Source: Herpomyces periplanetae
Lineage: Eukaryota; Ascomycota; Laboulbeniomycetes; Herpomycetales; Herpomycetaceae
NCBI GenBank assembly: GCA_009733715.1
Contig: WMKJ01000103.1
Coordinates: 1 to 45,845, forward strand
Reading direction: 5' to 3'
Length of the DNA stretch: 45,845 nt
In this document: piece after piece, positions 20,665 to 30,149 of the stretch
Layout: each line of letters starts with the position of its first letter
Numbering within the stretch: position 1 is the first letter of the stretch
Position numbers and translations under genes: made by a program
The notes under the pieces: generated by a model
The model's input: the letters and a program-made list of their open reading frames with translations, nothing else
Databases searched by the model: none
What the model was told of the DNA's origin: nothing

Positions 20665-22279
20665 CTAAGGCTCGGATTCTTCGAGGCGATTTCTCACGAT
20701 GGTACGAACGGTTTCAATTTCTTGGTGAGCGCGTTCGGCAAGTTCACTAAAGGTCAACAGGGTTTTCTTGCGTAGATCGACGCGAGAACTCTGAACGTCA
20801 AATTTAACTCGGGCTGTAAAGGAGTTATGAAGTCCATGACTTAATTCAACGAATTTTTCGGCTTCGGCTAAAAAACCATGGGCTAGCATAAGAAGGTTAA
20901 TTCGTTGGAGATCGGGCGTGGGTGGTTTAACATTCATGGAACAAAACCAATCAACGTATTTTCCAAAGACAAAATTTTGTACAACTCTAACCGGATGAAA
21001 TGGTACACAGTATAGTTCAGTATTTACTTCATAGTATAATACCAATGCATGCCAAAGAGCGTCAGCATAGTCATGACTTGCTATAAGCTCGAGAAATAAA
21101 TCATGTCGCATCATTGCCATGGGTTGGTTGCTATACTTGAATATTTTACTACTCTTCATGATTGTTATACCTTCGCGCAGTAGGCTGACTTTTTCCTTGG
21201 GCCGATCCGATGCAATTTTTCGCGTTGCTTGAAGTATCTTAAATCCTTCTTCTTCCAATGCCCGCATACGTGGTAATAAAACTCGGCACTCCCGTCGACA
21301 TTTGTTGCATAAACACTCGAAAAAATGGTTATTTTCCAAGTCAATTCTGCGTTTCCACGCTGGTTCTGTACAATCAATATACGAAATAAGTATTTCTTCA
21401 CCTTTTTCAATGTTTCGAAAACTCTGGAGCGTTAATTCAAGTCCATTCATTACTACGTATGCATTCGGCTCGCATGAATGGTTAACTAGTGAAGCGCTCA
21501 CATCCAAACATATTCCAAGTGGATCATACGATGGTGATATTAACGTTAGTGAATTCGTAAGAATCTAAATGTTTTTCCCCTTCGTATTAGCTTTATATAT
21601 TCTCTATTCCTTATACCCTTTCGTTCCATCTTTCTATATTTCCCTACCTTACACAGTACTTCAGCTACCGAGCAATCTGAGTTGTTGGTCTGCCCAATAA
21701 GTCGAAGTATCCCATTGGACAGGAACTGAATATCATCCCAACATTGAGTATTCTTTGAAATTCGTCGATCGTCTAAATGTGATAGCAATGCTGAAAACCC
21801 TTCTCGATCCTCTGCCGTTCGTTTTTGCAGTGTCATAAACGTTTGTATCGTAGCTCGTAGTGAGCTTGGAAGTTGAGTATACCGTGGTCGCTTATTTATT
21901 AACCGACATTCTATTCTATGGTACGCATCCCAATGTTCTTTTTGACATTCCTAACCACTCCACCATGAACCTCATTAATATACAAACCTCAAATCTCGTA
22001 TTGTCGCTAGCATACTTTGCCGCAATATCGCATGACACGACATCCGTTGCACAATTTCAACGTTAAATATTCCTTATCTGCTGCGTACGGTCTGCCTGGT
22101 AGCGCATGATTTGAAACGTAACAATTTGCGCAAGTTTCCCGTAATCGTGAAGCATCTAGCGCCGCTACAAACGGTCGTTCTGAGCTTAAAATAGGTGATC
22201 CCGCTCGGATATGTCGAGTCGCAAACACCCCGCGTCCTCCCAGTGGAGAGCGTTGGACATGCCAACTTGGTTCATCCAT
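20665..22279 (-). CDS. MYND/SET-domain protein (SMYD-like lysine methyltransferase)
   Basis: Three exons, 22279-22016, 21950-21648 and 21564-20665, encode 487 residues. Introns of 65 nt (GTATGC...TTAG) and 83 nt (GTAGGG...TTTAG) are both phase 0. The first junction rebuilds the MYND finger (RYCGK + ECQKEHWDAYHRIEC) and the second rebuilds EVLCK + ILTNSLTLISPSYDP. The SET fold starts at PLGGRGVFATRHIRAG and is split by the MYND zinc finger (CANC...CNGC...YCGKEC...). It resumes with the active-site block LVNHSCEPNA, then FRNIEKGEEILISYID and a Cys-rich post-SET region (FECLCNKCRREC). All hallmark residues are present. SMYD enzymes methylate lysines on histones or other proteins; the target is unknown. 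The ATG at 22279 opens MDEPSWHVQ directly before the SET start. Confidence 0.88.
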
Positions 22280-22548
22280 TTTAACGTGAAAGTAGCCCGC
22301 AGTAAATATATATATATTAAAATAGTTTCCCTTCCCTTGCCTCGCTTGGCCCCGGTAAATTTGCCGCAAAATGTAATTCACCACCGCTCAAACCAAATCG
22401 TAAAAACGAGCCCCGGGAGGTGTCCCGGATCAAACCTGTCACGATATTTCAAAAGTCCCGTTTCTTCTCATTGTGTGAGATGGATTACGTGCGCTGCAGT
22501 CCTCGTGTGGTGGCAACTGTTGCCGGGAGTACTAGTTGCCAGGGTTGC

Positions 22549-22553
22549 AAAAA
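22549..22553 (-). terminator. Pol III terminator of tRNA-Leu
   Basis: Five T on the minus strand, 11 nt downstream of the tRNA 3' end. Confidence 0.6.
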
Positions 22554-22564
22554 GCTAGCTTCAG

Positions 22565-22669
22565 TGCTGCGGACGCGGTTCGAACGCGCGCGGGTTTCCC
22601 CATTGGATCACTTACGAGCGCTTGAGCGCACTCTTAAGGCCAACGCCTTAACCACTCGGCCACCACAGC
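22565..22669 (-). tRNA. tRNA-Leu (anticodon UAA) with a 24-nt intron
   Basis: The acceptor arms GCTGTGG/CCGCAGC pair with one G-T wobble, and the discriminator is A (plus 22565). The D stem is GCC/GGC, the T arm is GCGCG-TTCGAAC-CGCGT, and the long variable arm (TGGGGAAACCC) marks a class II tRNA. The anticodon loop CTTAAGA places UAA at plus 22634-22636. A 24-nt intron (22609-22632) sits after position 37, the canonical place; the anticodon stem then pairs TTGGC with TCCAA with one mismatch next to the loop. The mature length is 81 nt before CCA. A T-run for Pol III termination follows (plus A-run 22549-22553). Confidence 0.92.
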
Positions 22670-23618
22670 GCTCTGGGACCGGGATAGTTTTCAATATATA
22701 TAACATTATTCTACCTAAAGGCTCCCCCGCCTTAATATCCTGTTTTCCCGAATTTTTCTCCGCTGAACTTCAATACATTCCAAATTTCTTGTTGCCTACC
22801 GCATCATATTACTTTACCCCTTATGTTTATCTAGATAAGCTTGAAAAGTTCTGCACATGTATAAATTGTTGGATGAATACAAGTTCCGTTTGGTGATGCA
22901 TGTAGAATTATCAGTTAATTAAGAGAAAATGTTTCACGCTAGTGTCAATTATCACGAACAAAATTGAGTATAGTTTAGACACTGTTTCTCACTATTCATT
23001 AAATTTATTTCCAAACATAAATTACGAATCCATACTACATAACTGAGTTAACACTAAGTTATTCGTCCGTGTTAACATGCCCAAATATAAGGAACTTCCC
23101 AGGTAAATTTCACTGCTGTTACCTTCTAAGGGTGTGCAGTGTAGGAATGTATCGTATCACTTTTAAAAATTTCTGACGTATACTACCTAATCTCCACTAT
23201 TTGCAATTGCGTATACTCCGTTAACGTTGGATTTTGTAGGTGTGTGGGATTAATGACCATTATTTGATAAATGAGCTCAAGGCTACTACTCGTCTCAAGC
23301 TAGTGAAACATTTTGATCTTGGCCCAGTGGTTCCGCTCAAATAATGAATTCCACCTACGCTTAAAAAACAGATATACCCAACGTAAGTGCTTCCATTAAT
23401 TAGTCCACGTTCACAAATTAGAGGCCAAATGTGGTCCGTGCAATACTTTGTGTACAGGAGACTATACGGTAATCCATTATTTAAACCTTTCTTTCATCAG
23501 CCGTCAAGTACACTTTACTGAACAAAATTCTTGTTAGCGTCTCCCACTAGTGTAACGTAAAAACGTTTATACAGCTAATCATAAAAGAGAATTTAGGCTT
23601 CCGTTGTAAACATTTTTG
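22670..23618. other. Intergenic region between tRNA-Leu and SPP2
   Basis: About 950 bp of AT-rich DNA with no convincing frame, tRNA or repeat. It holds the SPP2 3' end and the tRNA upstream flank. Confidence 0.5.
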
Positions 23619-24551
23619 TCATGTTTTGGACGGACCAGGTGGTCGTTGGTGCTTATCTCGAGTCTTTAACACGCTCTCCGAGTACGTTGCATCAAATTTA
23701 GCTCCTATACCCAATAAATGAGGCCTTAGCTTAATTTTCCGGGCATTTGTTGTCGATGATTCCGTTCGCTTTCCAATAGGATCACCATCCTTCCAACCCA
23801 TTCCTCGTAGCAAAGCGGCTCCAAATTGTTCAACTGGCACAGCAGCGTATTCTTCAAGAGATGGTGCATCAGGAGCAGAATCAAAGTCCTGTTTAAAAAC
23901 CTCCATTTCCGATAAAGTATTTGTTACACCACGTGGAATAATCATAAGTTTCTCCTTGTCATCCTCCGCATCACTATTATCATATTCAGTGACTTTGCTG
24001 GATTTTTCCGTTACACTTTCGGTTAAAGTTTTACTAGATAAAGCCTTTTGTGGAGTAGCGGATACTGTTGACCCAACATAGACACATTTTAATGGTGGTA
24101 ATATATTCAGGCCGTAGCTCGTTTCTTTCGTATCATAATCTGTATTCGCCTTCTCTGTCACCGTTTGCTGCGTACTCGATTTGGAAACCTGTTTATCCGT
24201 TTTAGATAATGTGGATACCGATGATAATTTACGTCGAAGTACCTCTTCTTGCCAGTTTCGGTTGGCAAGAGGTTTAATAACTAGCTTTTTACAACGATTT
24301 TTTTTTATTTCATCATAGTTAACAGCTCCACCGACTGATTGATCAAAATGCGTAACTGTTTCGACTACGTTAGTATCATCATCACCACTTCCATCATCAC
24401 TTTCGTTAAGTGACCCTCTCCATAATTTATCCTTAGTTTTTATCAATGAATTTAGGGGGTTTTCCTTTAACGAACTGCTTTTCCCTCTGACAAGTTTAGA
24501 AGTATTTTTTTTGGGTATCTTCAATGAAAAACTTGGAACATCCGCCGGCAT
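23619..24551 (-). CDS. SPP2: Spliceosome factor Spp2 (G-patch protein)
   Basis: One exon of 310 residues from the ATG at 24551. The N terminus has the Spp2/MOS2/GPKOW start (FSLKIPK). A middle region of Ser/Asp/Lys low complexity leads to the conserved Spp2/G-patch domain at about 235-300: EEYAAVPVEQFGAALLRGMG, WKDGDPIGKR, KLRPHLLGIGAKF. In yeast Spp2 activates the DEAH helicase Prp2 through its G-patch and allows catalytic activation of the spliceosome, in keeping with this intron-bearing genome. The end (KTRDKHQRPPGPSKT) is basic. A CArG-type site lies about 100 bp upstream. Confidence 0.9.
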   Translation of the reverse strand: MPADVPSFSLKIPKKNTSKLVRGKSSSLKENPLNSLIKTKDKLWRGSLNESDDGSGDDDTNVVETVTHFDQSVGGAVNYDEIKKNRCKKLVIKPLANRNWQEEVLRRKLSSVSTLSKTDKQVSKSSTQQTVTEKANTDYDTKETSYGLNILPPLKCVYVGSTVSATPQKALSSKTLTESVTEKSSKVTEYDNSDAEDDKEKLMIIPRGVTNTLSEMEVFKQDFDSAPDAPSLEEYAAVPVEQFGAALLRGMGWKDGDPIGKRTESSTTNARKIKLRPHLLGIGAKFDATYSESVLKTRDKHQRPPGPSKT

Positions 24552-25455
24552 AACGAAGAATCTTCACGATAAAAAACCGCCAACGGATTTCCATTCGGTT
24601 CTCAAGTCTAGTCTGGTCTCGACCACCAAATCATCTTGTCTCGTATTATTTCCTATTTTGGACAACCTCATTACATAATTGTGGCCAAAGCGCCGGTTTG
24701 GGAAATACGATCAACTGGATTAACGGCGATCTGCAGAAATATCATGAACTCACTAAAAAAGAAACTCTACCAACCTTCAATTCTTTAAGTTTAAAAGTGA
24801 ACTTATCAGCCTAAAGATTTTTCTACGATATCACCATATGTAGGGTACGACATAAGGATACTTAATTAAATCAATAATTCTAAAGGTCGAGAGTATTTCT
24901 GCATACAATACATTATATTCGACTATTTACTCTTTTTCTCGTACTATATTAAAACTAGTTCTATAAATCACTTTAATACTTTCTTCTCTTATACAATTTA
25001 TGAAATTACATCTAAGCTACGCACACTTATTGCGTTGAAAGATTTCCGATTATTCCACACCCACATCTGTGCCAAAATCAAAGTTGGTCACAAACACAAT
25101 ACTATTTCACCGGTTAAACTGTTCAAAATTATCGCTCATTACGCATAAAAGTGGTATCTCAAGTAAAAACTCTATACAACAAAGACATGAAAATATTTGA
25201 CTTTCCCAGAAATGCGATAAGTAAAGAGGGCAGTTTATAAAATCTAATGTATCCAACCACACATGGGATTTCAACAAGCATTTCTACCAAATTTAAATGA
25301 CCACCAACTTAACTTAACTGATTAAAGACATAAATGACTCGGTAGATATCGTATCTGGATGCTGAATCAAATCAGGTGCATCCATACCTACATACATACT
25401 TATTTAAATATATATATAAATATATATAGATTCATTTATTTGATATTGTTGGATA
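24552..25455. other. Intergenic region between SPP2 and Ser-rich orphan
   Basis: About 900 bp of AT-rich DNA. It contains a CArG-like site near SPP2 and an (AT)-rich tract at about 25405-25432 that probably lies in the 3' UTR of the minus-strand orphan. No gene is seen. Confidence 0.5.
24649..24664. promoter_or_regulatory. CArG-type site upstream of SPP2
   Basis: TTTCCTATTTTGGACA contains CCTATTTTGG, a perfect CC(A/T)6GG box, about 100 bp upstream of the SPP2 start. It lacks the full GGNAA half, so it is weaker than the cluster at 28.6 kb. Confidence 0.3.
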
Positions 25456-28107
25456 TTATTCATAGCATGTCGAGAATTGGGATAAAAACGCTGCAAGCGA
25501 TTGATTGGATCGCATTAGATTCGCCCGATTCATAACTGGTGATGATAAAGCGCTGTTATCATAATGCAGTTTTACCTTGCTCTTTGTATGCGTTGATAAT
25601 TTGCCGGCAGCGTGCCTACGACGATACCCAGTGTGACCGGCTGTTGGAGATGTTAAGTTTCCCGTAGCATCAACGTCAAATGCACTTTTGTATATTTTTC
25701 GTACACCCGATGATTGTGTAGATACTCTATTACAAGTTCCTTTGGCCGTTGATTTAGCCTTGTCCCGCGCTTTCCCCAAAGACAACAAGCCAGCAGGTGT
25801 TGCTGTGCTTGCACCATTGGTAAAAAATTTCATAGGTCGACAAGTTATGGTTTTGACTGTTGCTTCACTTTCTCTTCGTTTCCGCTCCCGCTCTGCTCCA
25901 CTACGTCTCGTCATGGCACCTCGATGTGCCGCCGCCGCCAGTGGTCGTAACTGCCTACAGCTTTCTTCAGAAAAACTGTTTGATAGACTGTCTGTGCAAC
26001 TAGGTGTATGGCAATTTTGACGCAACTTCAACGGCAACGGTGTTGCTAAAACATGAAAGTAGTCGGCGAGTTTTTCGTCGTCCTCTGCGTCCATTGAGGA
26101 GAGCCTCTGATGGAAGTCGTACTTTTCGTCATCAGTATCATCTTGTAAAACGTATCTGGGTAGCGTAGAATGCGTTGTTTCAGCTGTCAATGATGGTAAC
26201 GTAGACGTTGAAGAGTTAAGATCATCACGAGATTTGGCTGTACGATGCGTACGTCTTGATCGCAATTCGTACCGTGATGTTGGTTTTTCAGTGTGAGTAG
26301 TTGATGATTGCTTAGACCCTTCTATAGAAGAGGATGACGCTGTACCAGCGGCACTGTCGTACCCTTTATTTTTCTTGTGCGCAGGGTGAGTCGAGGATGA
26401 TACAAGGGTTGGTTTGCTTATATTTTTCTTGAATTTTTCTCGTTTAGTTTCAGCTTCACGATGTCTCCGGTTATCATTCCAGTTTTGAATTTTCAATTTA
26501 GTAGAGCTTGCAAGCTGTTTAACACGATCTGGTACGGCTGATTGTGCTGATGGAAGTATAGGAACGCAAACTTTGGAGGTTTTTTGACGGGAGCGTGAGG
26601 TCCCAATTACTCCTCCAGTTGGGCGTTTCGCCGGTTTTTTGGGAAGTACAGGTGAAAGAGCCTTGGATTGATAGCATGATCGAGCTGAGACGGCAGAGTC
26701 AAATAACTTTGTTGCAGTATCCTTTCTTGTGCTGCGTGCTATTGATAGCGCAGTTTTCGCTAATAAAGTAACGGGAGGAACTGGAGGGCTTGTACGGCGA
26801 CGTTGACGAGCTCTTGAGCTGCGTGAAAATGTAAACGTTTTGCCGTCATCGTTGCCATCATCATCATCGCTAGAAAGCGAAAAACGAGAGGGCGGCTGGA
26901 TCAAAGGCCCGTAAATTCCCGAGTAAGCCTCTTCAGAAAACATTCCAGTTGAGTTGAGTAAACCACCGTTTGATTGTGTATCGGTTGGTACGAGTGATTG
27001 ATGGGCAATTACGCTTGAAGTAGCAACAGTATTGGAGACAAGAGAAACGGAGGAAGTTGAAAAGGAATTTTGTTCAGATTGATGAGTCGCATTGGCATTT
27101 GTTGAATCAGCATTATACTCTTTATAAACTTTTAGGGAATTTCGAATAGGTAAATCAAACATTACGGAAGACGTTGAACGACGAGTTCGATGAGTTGTCG
27201 ACGAGGAACAAGTAGGCTGCAAAGATTGTGAATAAGGAAATGATATGTTTGAAGTAGAAGACGATGTGATGGTAGAGTTCTTTAATTTTGATTGATCAGA
27301 CGACGATTCGGTTGTTTTGACAGTTCCATCAACCGGAAATGTAGTAACTGCTGTCGTCGAGCTATAAGACGACGGTAACATCGTTTTGCAGGTGGAATTA
27401 TCAGTAACAGTAGTTTGACGATCTTGTTGGAGCGACTTTTGAATCTCCCAGTCTTGAAACATGCTATATAGGTCCTGGTAGTTAAGACCAGATTCGTCCT
27501 TAGCTATAACGATGTAATCATCGATAGGAGATAATACCTGTGTATGCGAATCTACCTCGGATGGTGCAGTAGTGGTTCTATCATGAGTCTTATTGTTGGT
27601 GGAAAGGCTCAAGGGGGTTGGTTTCTTTAAGGTAAGGGATGCTGGGATTGACGTTGACTTAACTGACCGAGTGGAACGAGCCGAAGTTTGAGCTGAAGCA
27701 GGAGACGAAGATGCGGCATGACGAGGAGGTCTATTGGATTGGCTTGAAGACAAATGTTTGGAGAAGGAAGATGTCGGCGAAAACTTGCTTATAGTGTTGG
27801 GCAGGGATTTGATGTCAGGGTCAGGGGATTTTGTTAAACGTGAGCGAAGATTATAATGATGATGATGAGAAAGAGGAGGAAGGGGAGGAGGAGAATGATG
27901 GCGTCGGCGTTCACTTAATACAGTTGCAAGTTTTGCAGCCTTTGCCGCATGAGGATTGATGGGTGAAGTTGGGTGATGAGTCTGAAGTTTCAAGGGGACA
28001 ATTTTTCGGGAGGTAGAAGATTTTTTCAAGTACGCTGACTTAGTCGAACGAGATGTTTTACCTCTGGTACTATTATTATGCTGTGAATCTCTTAACGTTT
28101 GATTCAT
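25456..28107 (-). CDS. Large Ser/Thr-rich, basic orphan protein (883 residues)
   Basis: An unbroken frame from the ATG at 28107 to 25456. It is extremely rich in Ser, Thr, Arg and Lys and predicted mostly disordered. Recurrent short motifs include HYNLRSRLTKSPDPD near the N terminus and RYELRSRRTHRTAKSR in the C-terminal half, both with a YxLRSR core. Basic patches look like nuclear localisation signals (RARQRRRTSPP, RERKRRESE). Two RxxLxxxxD/E strings (RSRLTKSPD, RNSLKVYKE) resemble destruction boxes, but such strings arise by chance in long disordered proteins. The last 60 residues (GYRRRHAAGKLSTHTKSKVK onward) are basic. No enzyme domain is seen. Its length without stops strongly supports a real gene. 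Its upstream region holds four MADS-box palindromes, which suggests but does not show cell-cycle or mating-type control. Confidence 0.7.
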   Translation of the reverse strand: MNQTLRDSQHNNSTRGKTSRSTKSAYLKKSSTSRKIVPLKLQTHHPTSPINPHAAKAAKLATVLSERRRHHSPPPLPPLSHHHHYNLRSRLTKSPDPDIKSLPNTISKFSPTSSFSKHLSSSQSNRPPRHAASSSPASAQTSARSTRSVKSTSIPASLTLKKPTPLSLSTNNKTHDRTTTAPSEVDSHTQVLSPIDDYIVIAKDESGLNYQDLYSMFQDWEIQKSLQQDRQTTVTDNSTCKTMLPSSYSSTTAVTTFPVDGTVKTTESSSDQSKLKNSTITSSSTSNISFPYSQSLQPTCSSSTTHRTRRSTSSVMFDLPIRNSLKVYKEYNADSTNANATHQSEQNSFSTSSVSLVSNTVATSSVIAHQSLVPTDTQSNGGLLNSTGMFSEEAYSGIYGPLIQPPSRFSLSSDDDDGNDDGKTFTFSRSSRARQRRRTSPPVPPVTLLAKTALSIARSTRKDTATKLFDSAVSARSCYQSKALSPVLPKKPAKRPTGGVIGTSRSRQKTSKVCVPILPSAQSAVPDRVKQLASSTKLKIQNWNDNRRHREAETKREKFKKNISKPTLVSSSTHPAHKKNKGYDSAAGTASSSSIEGSKQSSTTHTEKPTSRYELRSRRTHRTAKSRDDLNSSTSTLPSLTAETTHSTLPRYVLQDDTDDEKYDFHQRLSSMDAEDDEKLADYFHVLATPLPLKLRQNCHTPSCTDSLSNSFSEESCRQLRPLAAAAHRGAMTRRSGAERERKRRESEATVKTITCRPMKFFTNGASTATPAGLLSLGKARDKAKSTAKGTCNRVSTQSSGVRKIYKSAFDVDATGNLTSPTAGHTGYRRRHAAGKLSTHTKSKVKLHYDNSALSSPVMNRANLMRSNQSLAAFLSQFSTCYE

Positions 28108-28634
28108 GATTACTACCACGAAACAGCGAAGTGGTGGAGGAGATAATGCCGGTTAGGATTAACTTGGAGAATGGGAGGGAAAATAGAATTACTAGGCGTG
28201 ACGTCTGATTGAATGTTCACTGGTAATGGAGGGTGGTAAACAGGCAAGCAGTAAGTAATAAGTGAGATTGATACGGGGTGTGAATGGGCTGAATGGGTGA
28301 TATGATATGAGTTAATGGAATTGACAATGGAATTGCAATTAAACTAATTGAAAAATGGAAAAATAAGTGTGAAATTAGGATCTACGTAGAGGTGAATGCG
28401 TATGTGAATATATATACGTATTGTAAAATACAATTAGAGAGAGAATTTTTCCAAAGAATTTACAAATATTCACTTTAAAGAACAAGGTATAATGTAAAAT
28501 TTTGAAAAATGTGATAGAGAAGAGAGTAGGTGTATAAATTGTTGTAAGTCGGATGAAATTGTAGTGTTCACAGTGAGAAAAAAGCATCAAATCCAAAGAT
28601 ATTAGCGCTTGATATGTAAAAAATTGCTTAAATA

Positions 28635-28964
28635 TTTCCTGATTAGGAAAATGATTTAGGTATATAACGGATTTGCTTTCAAGGTGAATAAATCTCAAAG
28701 GGCTTGATCTAGTAAAATCGACCAAATATTTCCTAAAAAGGCAATTCAACGATGAATTTTCTGTTCAAGTGTTGCCAAAGGACCGTTGGAATGCAAAATA
28801 GTCCAACACACCTAAAAGTGACGATTTGATTTCCTAATTAGGCAATTAAGTTAACATTGTCTAGAATTATTCGCATTGGAATGTATTTTTGCAACTTTGT
28901 ATTTGGTCAAGACATGTTTCATTTTCAAAATCAACCTTCAAAAAAATATTTCCTATTTGGGTAA
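28635..28964. promoter_or_regulatory. Cluster of four MADS-box (Mcm1/SRF) P-box palindromes
   Basis: Four sites fit TTNCC-N6-GGNAA: TTTCCTGATTAGGAAA (28635-28650), TTTCCTAAAAAGGCAA (28729-28744), TTTCCTAATTAGGCAA (28830-28845) and TTTCCTATTTGGGTAA (28949-28964). The second and third contain perfect CC(A/T)6GG CArG boxes. All lie in the same orientation by their TTTCCT half, about 94-119 bp apart, 530-860 bp upstream of the Ser-rich orphan's start. Confidence 0.6.
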
Positions 28965-29083
28965 TTCACAAAAATTCACATCACATGACACAAGACAATT
29001 TTCCCAGAGGCGGCGGCGGGAGCGGCACTTCAGTAAGTAATGGAATATTTTAACGCACCTTATACGGAGGATGCGACGTAAAT

Positions 29084-29100
29084 TAACGTAACTTACGTTA
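29084..29100. promoter_or_regulatory. 17-bp perfect palindrome (bZIP-like)
   Basis: TAACGTAACTTACGTTA has two 8-bp arms that are exact reverse complements around one central base. TTACGTAA-like arms resemble bZIP (AP-1/CRE) sites. Confidence 0.45.
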
Positions 29101-29194
29101 TGGAACGACAGATACTGCCAAACGCAACATAGTCTACACACCACAAATTTCAAAAGCCCTTTACCCTCCCCAAATCACCTTCTCATTCCTACGA

Positions 29195-29202
29195 TCACGT
29201 GA
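29195..29202. promoter_or_regulatory. E-box TCACGTGA
   Basis: A palindromic CACGTG core as bound by bHLH factors such as Cbf1. It is a common short site, hence low confidence. Confidence 0.3.
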
Positions 29203-30149
29203 CATAGACATAGGTAGAGTGCGGCCCTGATCGGGGGTGCGGGCGAGTATATGGTGGCATAGAGGAAGGGTACTAAAAATATCGGTGGATGGAGATGGAA
29301 GATGAATGAGTATTTGAAGGATATGTAACTGGAACATATTTGCATATGAAGTTTATAGAGTAGTAATCTTTTATGTGTGAAGTTTATTGGTGGTCTCATA
29401 ATATTAATTGTACTCAATATCCCCAATGATAGCTTTACTACTATCGAGACAAATAGTCCCGTATAAGAATATCTCTCTAATCTAACCTACTTTAACCAAA
29501 TTCTAGCGTTGCCACGCAAAAAATCACCTTTTCGAAATATACCAAACATACATGGCATCTGTACTGTAAATTGGCCAAATCACACCCCACACTATTCTTC
29601 TCTTCCACTCTGCTCCCTCCACCATTCCTCTGTTCTCGATACCCCTCTTACTAATAATCAGATTAGTCATCACATGGGACTGCTCCCTCGATTTTCCTAT
29701 ATTTTCCGCACTATTCTCCAAGCTCACGCAATATTATTTTTGACCGACTTTTTTCTTTAACCCAGTTCCATCTTTCGTTTTCATTATTTTGATTTATTTG
29801 TCCGTATCTTGTTCTTTTAGTCGTCAGTTTAGTTGTTTCTTAATTTTTCATTATTTCCTGTTGCCTATTTCAAAATTTATCGCTTTTATCGCTATTATAA
29901 CACGTACCTCGCTTCTGTCCTTTGTTCCAAAACACTCTTTTCCCTTCATTCCCTTCCGCTACCTTTACAATCTTCTTCGTTACATTTTGCTTAATTCTTG
30001 CCGTATATCCTTCTCCTATTTCCCCTTGTTGTTTCTCACACTTGCCTACCTGCCTTAACTCTGCTACATTCCCTTCATTTTCTTCTATCCCTTTCTTGCC
30101 CCACGTTATCAGCGCTCACATATTTTGAACGCTTGCCTCTTAATCCGTC

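Larger units (their letters stand above)
28108..30149. promoter_or_regulatory. Divergent 2-kb regulatory region between Ser-rich orphan and RRM gene
   Basis: No convincing coding frame. It holds four P-box palindromes (28635-28964), a 17-bp palindrome (29084-29100) and an E-box (29195-29202). About 29560-30149 is strongly pyrimidine-rich on +, typical of the 5' UTR/promoter of the plus-strand RRM gene. Confidence 0.6.
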
